From Candidatus Aminicenantota bacterium (GTDB lineage: Bacteria; Acidobacteriota; Aminicenantia; UBA2199): 11,138 nucleotides of DNA. Where the stretch lies: assembly GCA_020355945.1 (NCBI GenBank), contig CP070627.1, forward strand, positions 4,224,414 through 4,235,551. Reading direction: 5' to 3'. Position numbers and translations under genes: made by a program. The notes under the pieces were generated by a model. That model made no database searches. It was not told the DNA's origin and saw only the letters and a program-made list of their open reading frames with translations. This document shows positions 6,604-11,138 of this stretch, piece after piece (the stretch's first letter is position 1; the number at the start of each line of letters is the position of its first letter).

Positions 6604-8025
6604 ATGCAGTCGGAAAAACAAAAATTACTGATATTCGGCCTGGGCTACTTTGGAAAGGCATTCCTCAAAACCCTTTCCACCGAATGGGCTGTGACAGGGG
6701 TTGATATCAATGAGAGCCGAATCGACTATCTGCAAGGAAAAATCCCCGGTGTGGAATACCACAACGGCGCTGCTGCCAGCCTGTCAACATGGAAAAAACT
6801 AAACCTGGACAAACTCAAATATATCATCTCCACTCTAAGAGATAAAGACGTCAACATCGAACTCTGCCGTATCGCCCGCGAAACCTTTAACCTTAAAATC
6901 CCAATTATTATCCTGGTGGACCAGGAGGTTGACGAAAAAATATTCGCACCCTTTAATGCCAGACTGGTCAATCCGCTGCAGCCAGGTATCTATTTGCTGT
7001 TAAAAGAACTGGGAAAAGGTGTGATCCCTGCTGCCAATATGGGATTGAGAAAAGGCGAAATAATCGAAGTAAGCATCAAAGCCAGATCCCACCTGGTAGA
7101 CCGGAAACTGAAATACTTGAAACCCAAACAATGGCATATCTCCGCATTATATAGAGACGATAAATTAATCCTGCCTGAGGGCAATTGCTCTTTGAAAGTA
7201 GGGGACCGGGCAGTCCTGGTGGGAGAACCTAAAGTTCTTGAACAGGTTACCACTATCCTGTTGAAAGGATTACCCCAATTCCCACTCCAATACGGTAATA
7301 ACATTGTATTCCCCCTTCATAAAGATTTCGACTGCAATATGGATGAAGTGGTTTACTGGCTGAACTCCTTCAAATCCCAACACATCCACTTTATCCCCTT
7401 TAGAAAAAAACTATCCCATCAACCCTCATGTGAAATCAAAACCGATGTTAAGAATTATGATATCGGCCAACCCATTGAACTGTTTAAAGAAATTTTTATG
7501 CTTTCCCTGGATACGGGGGTGCTGGTACTGCCTTCCTGGAAAGGAAGTTTAAAATATTCCCGGATATGGATGGCTTTTAAAAAATCACGAAAACCTTTTC
7601 TCCTGTCACGATTGACATTTCCTTATGAAGGGGTGGTGATTTCCTTTAATGGCCCGGACCCGGTACAGGCCATGCAAACCGGTATTGAAATCGCTAAATT
7701 GCTCGATAAACCTTACCGGGTAGTGTATGTCACCCTGCCAAAAGAAATGAGAGGAAAAGAAGAAGATGAACGCATCCGCTTACGACGGGATATTATCTCG
7801 GATTTTGAAGGGATTTATGAAAAATCCATTGATTATGAGGTGTTAGAAGGTAACCCGGTGCGGCAGACCTTAACCTATCTTAAGCCGATGAAGATGCATC
7901 TATTGGTAATCGTAACCAATCCTTTGACCCGGGTTTCTATTTTTACCCCTCATGTACCTTACCTGGTGGCCAAAAAGACCCTTCTCTCCACGCTGGTGAT
8001 CCCGGAGACCGAAACCAATGAGTAA
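6604..8025 (+). CDS. RCK (TrkA-N/TrkA-C) regulatory protein with UspA-like C-terminus
   Basis: This is a 473-residue soluble protein. Residues 7-137 are a Rossmann-fold RCK-N domain: GLGYFG (GxGxxG at 12-17) and an acidic residue at the end of the second strand (Asp34 in VDIN), the pattern for binding NAD(H) or another adenine nucleotide. Residues about 148-220 match a TrkA-C (RCK-C) domain, with EVSIKARSHLVDRKL and LKVGDRAVLVG. The remainder (about 240-473) looks like a universal-stress-protein-type alpha/beta domain, including GNPVRQTLTYLKPMKMHLLVIVTN and a final hydrophobic strand LLSTLVIP; this last assignment is from pattern only. RCK proteins gate K+ channels and Kef-type antiporters in response to nucleotides. 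The next gene overlaps by 8 bases and encodes a CPA2 antiporter without an RCK domain of its own. This is therefore most likely its regulatory subunit, on the cytoplasmic face of the membrane. Confidence 0.85.
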   Translation: MQSEKQKLLIFGLGYFGKAFLKTLSTEWAVTGVDINESRIDYLQGKIPGVEYHNGAAASLSTWKKLNLDKLKYIISTLRDKDVNIELCRIARETFNLKIPIIILVDQEVDEKIFAPFNARLVNPLQPGIYLLLKELGKGVIPAANMGLRKGEIIEVSIKARSHLVDRKLKYLKPKQWHISALYRDDKLILPEGNCSLKVGDRAVLVGEPKVLEQVTTILLKGLPQFPLQYGNNIVFPLHKDFDCNMDEVVYWLNSFKSQHIHFIPFRKKLSHQPSCEIKTDVKNYDIGQPIELFKEIFMLSLDTGVLVLPSWKGSLKYSRIWMAFKKSRKPFLLSRLTFPYEGVVISFNGPDPVQAMQTGIEIAKLLDKPYRVVYVTLPKEMRGKEEDERIRLRRDIISDFEGIYEKSIDYEVLEGNPVRQTLTYLKPMKMHLLVIVTNPLTRVSIFTPHVPYLVAKKTLLSTLVIPETETNE

Positions 8026-9196
8026 CCTGGAAGCTTTACTGTTGTTGTGTATTTGTACCGGTGCGTTTTTAATGCCTTTTCTCTTTCGCCGCCTGTCGCT
8101 TCCTTCTGCTGTGGGTGAAATCCTTTTCGGGTTATTTATCGGCTTATTTTTTAAAGAAGCATTTCATAAAACCACGATCATCAAGTTCCTGGGGGAATTG
8201 GGATTTATACTTTTGATGTACCTGGTAGGCCTGGAAATCAACTTTGAAAAAATAAAAACCACTCCCAAAAAAGAAATCTATCTCTACAGTTCTATGATTG
8301 CCCTGGTGGTGATTCTTTCATTCTTGTTGATGACTTACTTTCACCAGGTCCCCATTTATGCGTTGATTTACCTCACCACAGCCGTAGGGCTTTTGTTCCC
8401 CGTACTCCATGAAACAAGGATTTTGGAGAAAGACATCGGGCAAAAACTGCTTATTATCGGCAGTATTGGTGAAGTGGTCAGCCTGATGGCATTGACAGTA
8501 TTTACTCTTTATTACCGGTTCGGTTTCTCCAGGGCATCGGCAATTCACCTGGGGCAATTAGCCGCTTTTTTACTGGGTGCTTTTATCATATATCGATTGT
8601 TTCGTCTCCTGGTATGGTGGTTCCCCGTTTTAGTGCGTCCCTTCCTGAAAAGTAGTGATCCAATGCAGAGCAGTATCCGGGCTAATTTTGTGAATATGTT
8701 TATTTTTGTCGGACTGGCTGCGTTATTGGATATGGAATTGATCGTCGGCGCTTTCATTGGCGGGATGGCATTTGCCCTGATCTTTAAAAAAAGAGAAGAA
8801 ATTCAACGTAAAATCGGCGGAATTGCTTATGGATTCTTGATTCCTGTATTTTTTATCGAAGTAGGACTCCAGTTTGATATGAAAGACTTTCTCCATCTCC
8901 ATGTACTGCTCACCGCAGTGATTATTTCTCTTGTTATATTTTTTGTACGGGCACTGGCGTCCCTGGTCCTGTTTCTCTCCCCGCTGACCTTGATAGAGAT
9001 TACCCTGGTGCCGGTTTCAATCTCTTTTCCTTTAACCTTACTGGCAGCCATTGCCACCTTTGGGTTAGAACATCAAATTATAACCGGAACCCAGGCGGCA
9101 TCCATCTTATTGGCGGCGATTTTAACGGCTGTCATTTATCCCTTTATAATGAAAAAGATCATCAAAGCTCTTCAAAAGAAAGACATCAGCCCCTAG
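8018..9196 (+). CDS. CPA2-family cation/proton antiporter, membrane subunit
   Basis: This 392-residue protein is almost entirely membrane-spanning, with about 11-13 hydrophobic segments, and matches the Na+/H+ exchanger (CPA2, KefB/KefC-like) fold. Landmarks are LPSAVGEILFGLFIG (28-42), LGFILLMYLVGLEIN (61-75), TTAVGLLFPVLHE (120-132), GAFIGG and GFLIPVFFIEVGLQFD. The family exchanges K+ or Na+ for H+. At the ion-binding helix, where NapA-type members have Asp-Asp and KefC has Gln-Asp, this protein reads SIGEVVS. Glu152 would be the single acidic residue, which suggests electroneutral exchange if the alignment is right. Length is that of the membrane domain only; the C-terminal RCK domain of KefB/C is missing and is supplied by the upstream gene, whose end it overlaps by 8 bases (ATG at 8018, upstream TAA at 8023-8025). 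Ion preference cannot be read from sequence. Confidence 0.88.
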   Translation: MSNLEALLLLCICTGAFLMPFLFRRLSLPSAVGEILFGLFIGLFFKEAFHKTTIIKFLGELGFILLMYLVGLEINFEKIKTTPKKEIYLYSSMIALVVILSFLLMTYFHQVPIYALIYLTTAVGLLFPVLHETRILEKDIGQKLLIIGSIGEVVSLMALTVFTLYYRFGFSRASAIHLGQLAAFLLGAFIIYRLFRLLVWWFPVLVRPFLKSSDPMQSSIRANFVNMFIFVGLAALLDMELIVGAFIGGMAFALIFKKREEIQRKIGGIAYGFLIPVFFIEVGLQFDMKDFLHLHVLLTAVIISLVIFFVRALASLVLFLSPLTLIEITLVPVSISFPLTLLAAIATFGLEHQIITGTQAASILLAAILTAVIYPFIMKKIIKALQKKDISP

Positions 9197-9205
9197 GCTT
9201 CCCTC

Positions 9206-9239
9206 CCCAATGCTGTTGCCTTAAGAAGGCATGTTTGGG
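9206..9239. terminator. Hairpin just after the antiporter stop codon
   Basis: TGCCTT (9217-9222) pairs with AAGGCA (9226-9231) around a 3-base loop. CCCAA (9206-9210) and TTGGG (9235-9239) extend it across an internal loop. It starts 10 bases after the antiporter stop. No T-run follows, so termination here is only plausible. Confidence 0.35.
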
Positions 9240-9255
9240 AATGATGGGATATTGG

Positions 9256-9277
9256 ACAAGGGGGCAAGCCCCCTTGT
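9256..9277. repeat. Perfect 9-bp GC-rich inverted repeat between convergent genes
   Basis: ACAAGGGGG and CCCCCTTGT flank a 4-base loop (CAAG), between the antiporter stop (9196) and the FKBP copy 2 stop (9299). The stem is strong enough to act as a two-way transcript end. The motif also looks like a dispersed intergenic repeat of the kind seen in many genomes. On the plus strand TTCCCTTTAAAG follows, which is not a clean U-run. Confidence 0.65.
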
Positions 9278-9298
9278 TCCCTTTAAAGTGTTGATTTG

Positions 9299-10105
9299 TT
9301 ATTTTTTCTTTTCCGGTTCTTTTTTCTTGGGTGCCGGTTTAGTCTCTTCTTTCTTTACTGTAGGAGGAGGTGTTAATCCTCTGGGTGGTTCGATGCCCAG
9401 TAATTCAACCTCAAAAATCAGTACGGCATTGGGCCCGATTATAGGTCCTTGTCCTCGTTCTTTGTAACCCAACTCCGCAGGGCAAAAGAATTTATATTTC
9501 GATCCGACTTTCATTAATTGCACGCCTTCGGTCCAGGCAGGGATCACACGATTAAGCGGGAATTTGGCGGCTTCTCCACGTTTGAAAGAGCTGTCAAACT
9601 CTGTCCCATCAATAAGTGTCCCGATGTAATGGACTTTCACAGTATCTGTGGCTTTAGGTTGGGGGCCGGTTCCTTCTTTGAGCACTTTATACTGGAGCCC
9701 GCTTTCTGTAACAATTACCCCTTCTTTTGTGGCATTCTCTTTGAGAAATTTTTCACCTTCAACCTTATTTTTTTCTCCAAGAATTTTTCTCTTTTCTTGC
9801 TGACGCACTTGCAGCTCTTGATAAAAGGTCTGCAATGTTTCCCGTAACTCTTTCTCTTCCAGCAGCCCTTTTTCTTTTAAAGCGCCATCTTTAATTCCTT
9901 GCAGCAAGAGGTCAAGCTCCACTTCATCGATTATTTCTCTCATTTTCAGGGTCACGCCTATATTGTAGCCCATTCCATAACTGGCTTTTTGCTTCAGCGT
10001 CTCAAGGGTAATTTCTTTATCAGGACTGCCGGAATCATTGGTACAACCGACATTCACTGCCATAAACAGTACCATGCTTACAAAAACGATAATAATTCTT
10101 TTCAT
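9299..10105 (-). CDS. FKBP-type peptidyl-prolyl isomerase, lipoprotein-like (copy 2)
   Basis: This 268-residue paralogue of the gene at 6405-5626 has the same layout. An export signal ends in VNVGC (probable lipidated Cys21), followed by a helical charged region (about 31-125) and an FKBP domain (about 130-238). Unlike copy 1, its catalytic pocket is complete by comparison with FKBP12: Tyr160, Phe170, Asp171 (GTEFDSS), Val187, Ile188, Trp191 and Tyr214. It should therefore be the better isomerase. The C-terminal tail of about 30 residues (PPRGLTPPPT, then Lys/Glu/Pro-rich, ending EPEKKK) is longer than in copy 1. I placed the start at 10105 (MKRIII) because AAGGAG lies 8 bases upstream and the paralogue starts the same way. 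The ATG at 10120 sits over that site. It lies 87 bases after the HAD gene on the same strand, but has its own promoter. Confidence 0.93.
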   Translation of the reverse strand: MKRIIIVFVSMVLFMAVNVGCTNDSGSPDKEITLETLKQKASYGMGYNIGVTLKMREIIDEVELDLLLQGIKDGALKEKGLLEEKELRETLQTFYQELQVRQQEKRKILGEKNKVEGEKFLKENATKEGVIVTESGLQYKVLKEGTGPQPKATDTVKVHYIGTLIDGTEFDSSFKRGEAAKFPLNRVIPAWTEGVQLMKVGSKYKFFCPAELGYKERGQGPIIGPNAVLIFEVELLGIEPPRGLTPPPTVKKEETKPAPKKKEPEKKK

Positions 10106-10138
10106 GATATTCTCCTTCATTTTAATAATTGAAAATCA

Positions 10139-10167
10139 ATACTACCAGAAACCCGGGAAAAACACAA
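10139..10167 (-). promoter_or_regulatory. Promoter of FKBP copy 2
   Basis: On the minus strand there is TTGTGT (-35, 10167-10162), a 17-base spacer and TAGTAT (-10, 10144-10139), 34 bases before the start codon. The -10 and flanks (10130-10151) are identical over 22 bases to the promoter of copy 1, while much of the -35 side of the spacer has diverged. Shared control of the two genes is a reasonable inference. Confidence 0.65.
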
Positions 10168-10192
10168 GCCCTACATTTGGTTACCGGAAATT

Positions 10193-11035
10193 CTACCTTT
10201 TAAAAAAATATACATCCCCCGGGTGGGTTATATCTTGTCTGATTGATCCCAATTTTTTTTCATCTTCTCCTACCCAGATGATGAGGCCTTGTGAATGAAC
10301 CAGGTTCAGCATGGCGATATCAGTGGTACTGTCACCGGCAGCGATCAAGGGAGGAACGGTTCCTAGACAATCCTTATAAACTTCTACTTTTCCTTCTACT
10401 ACGGTGACAGGCCCGTTGATTTTATTTCCCAGGATTTTCCCAAATTGAGGGTCATCTTGCACCATGGGAACCATCCCAAAAGCATTGGGTCCCGGGATAC
10501 CAAAATATTCCTCTGCCACGTATCGCACCGTATACTGGTTGGTAGCTGAAATGATATATATTTCATAATCCAGGGCTTTGAGATAGACTGGCAGGGCTTG
10601 CATGACAGGATGGGGATAGGGGACCGGTATTTTTACCCCTTCTAATTCCAGGTATTTGAGATGGGAATGCATGACCCGGCGGCTGGTCTCTAAAAGCGTA
10701 TCCAAAGGAAGACCGGCCATGCATTCGATCACCGCTGAATAGGCTTCTACTTTTCCTTTTGTTTTCAGGGTTTCCTGGTATTCTGTCCAGGTGAAGGGGA
10801 TCATTTTGTTATCAATGGTTAATGGTTTCTTTTTATCTCGTTCATCGATTTTTAGTTGAGCGAACAGTGCATCTCCGCAGTCTCCCACCAGGAGAGTATT
10901 ATCCAGGTCGAAAAGTGCAATTTTGCGGCTCAATTCCTGTCCTGGTTGGTTTTTTAGCCAGTCTTCCACTGGTTCGATGTGCTTGAGCAAATCCTCAGGG
11001 ATTTGTTTTTTTGCATTTTCAATGGTGGTATTCAT
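10193..11035 (-). CDS. HAD-superfamily phosphatase (HAD-IB, phosphoserine/phosphorylcholine phosphatase-like)
   Basis: This 280-residue cytoplasmic protein has the four HAD motifs in order. Motif I is FDLDNTLL (nucleophile Asp43, acid/base Asp45), motif II ISATN (Ser163), motif III a Lys at about 216 (EGKVEVYKD), and motif IV AAGDSTTDIAML (Asp235, Asp239). About 100 residues between motifs I and II form an alpha-helical C1 cap, which sets the substrate. The pattern IISATNQYTVRYVAEEYFGI followed by NAFGM is typical of the SerB/phosphorylcholine phosphatase branch (HAD-IB). The reaction should be Mg2+-dependent phosphate monoester hydrolysis, but the substrate is not determined. The first 36 residues before the core are an extra N-terminal helical segment. 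AGAGGA at 11050-11045 serves as ribosome site, 9 bases from the ATG. The leader contains two interleaved inverted repeats, described separately. Confidence 0.88.
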   Translation of the reverse strand: MNTTIENAKKQIPEDLLKHIEPVEDWLKNQPGQELSRKIALFDLDNTLLVGDCGDALFAQLKIDERDKKKPLTIDNKMIPFTWTEYQETLKTKGKVEAYSAVIECMAGLPLDTLLETSRRVMHSHLKYLELEGVKIPVPYPHPVMQALPVYLKALDYEIYIISATNQYTVRYVAEEYFGIPGPNAFGMVPMVQDDPQFGKILGNKINGPVTVVEGKVEVYKDCLGTVPPLIAAGDSTTDIAMLNLVHSQGLIIWVGEDEKKLGSIRQDITHPGDVYFFKR

Positions 11036-11097
11036 CTTTGGTTTTCCTCTAAAGGCATTTATTTTATCATTTTATTGGAGAAAACCAAAGCCTTTAG
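11036..11097. promoter_or_regulatory. Interleaved inverted repeats in the HAD leader, touching the start codon
   Basis: Two perfect inverted repeats are interleaved here. CTTTGGTTTTC (11036-11046) is complementary to GAAAACCAAAG (11080-11090; 11 bp), and CTAAAGGC (11049-11056) to GCCTTTAG (11090-11097; 8 bp). On the minus-strand mRNA the last arm ends directly before the ATG at 11035, and the Shine-Dalgarno AGAGGA (11050-11045) lies across both 3' arms. Either pairing would hide the ribosome site. If transcription starts inside the element, it would instead be a double operator. Confidence 0.55.
11061..11088 (-). promoter_or_regulatory. Possible promoter of the HAD gene inside the inverted repeats
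   Basis: On the minus strand TTGGTT (11088-11083), a 16-base spacer and TAAAAT (11066-11061) form a moderate promoter match. Its -35 lies in one arm of the 11-bp inverted repeat. Upstream, up to the window end (11098-11138), I see no gene, only a 12-bp AT-rich palindrome, CTTTTTAAAAAG, at 11108-11119. Confidence 0.35.
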
Positions 11098-11138
11098 TGA
11101 GATGCTCCTTTTTAAAAAGTTCATCTGGCAGTTGATTT

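Noticed and set aside
8827..9057. Arg/Lys/Thr-rich minus-strand frame
   Set aside because: It is antisense to membrane-helix codons of the antiporter, which produce this composition; no start signal.
9231..9467. Open frame on the plus strand with a hydrophobic start (78 codons)
   Set aside because: It begins inside the hairpin region and runs antisense through the FKBP copy 2 coding region. The apparent hydrophobicity is the reverse reading of the Lys-rich tail.
1..11138. CRISPR array, tRNA, rRNA, transposase or phage genes
   Set aside because: No regularly spaced repeats, no cloverleaf-like segment seen and no mobile-element protein motifs; coding genes with clear functions fill nearly the whole window.

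Overview
The window reads as ordinary chromosomal DNA from a Gram-negative bacterium. The grounds are two lipoprotein-like peptidyl-prolyl isomerases, a LolD-type ABC ATPase, and tricorn and M16 peptidases that carry export signals. Composition is moderate in GC, and several short hairpin or tandem repeats of the dispersed intergenic type sit between genes. An exported tricorn, M16 peptidases and lipoprotein FKBPs together recall Acidobacteriota or Aminicenantes-like lineages. That is a weak guess from gene content; there is no rRNA or other phylogenetic marker here.

Layout. At the left edge (1-314, minus) is the N-terminal third or less of an exported M16 zinc peptidase, cut by the window boundary. 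Upstream of it on the same strand is a two-gene operon: a metallo-beta-lactamase-fold hydrolase (2073-1090) and a LolD-like ATPase (1093-410), overlapping by 4 bases (ATGA). It has a good sigma70-type promoter at 2155-2183. Divergent from it is a large exported tricorn protease homologue (2258-5554, plus). It converges on a first FKBP-type isomerase (6405-5626, minus), with a perfect 14-bp inverted repeat between the two ends. From the divergent region 6406-6603 a plus-strand pair starts: a cytoplasmic RCK/TrkA protein with a UspA-like C-terminus (6604-8025), then, overlapping by 8 bases, a CPA2-type cation/proton antiporter (8018-9196). That pair converges on a second FKBP (10105-9299, minus), again with hairpins in between. 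Upstream of it lies a HAD-family phosphatase (11035-10193, minus), whose leader holds two interleaved inverted repeats that reach the start codon.

How the genes fit together. Most products belong to the cell envelope. The FKBPs would fold proteins outside the cytoplasm, the tricorn and M16 proteins would degrade peptides there, and the LolD-like ATPase would power lipoprotein release. The RCK-USP protein and the antiporter look like a split version of a Kef-type regulated K+ (or Na+)/H+ antiporter, with the regulatory subunit encoded first. The two FKBPs are paralogues that share a 22-base identical promoter core, and they flank the antiporter module as direct repeats. No mobile element, CRISPR array, tRNA or rRNA was seen. 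The most notable items are the split antiporter module, the FKBP duplication in which one copy has altered active-site residues, and the structured leader of the HAD gene.
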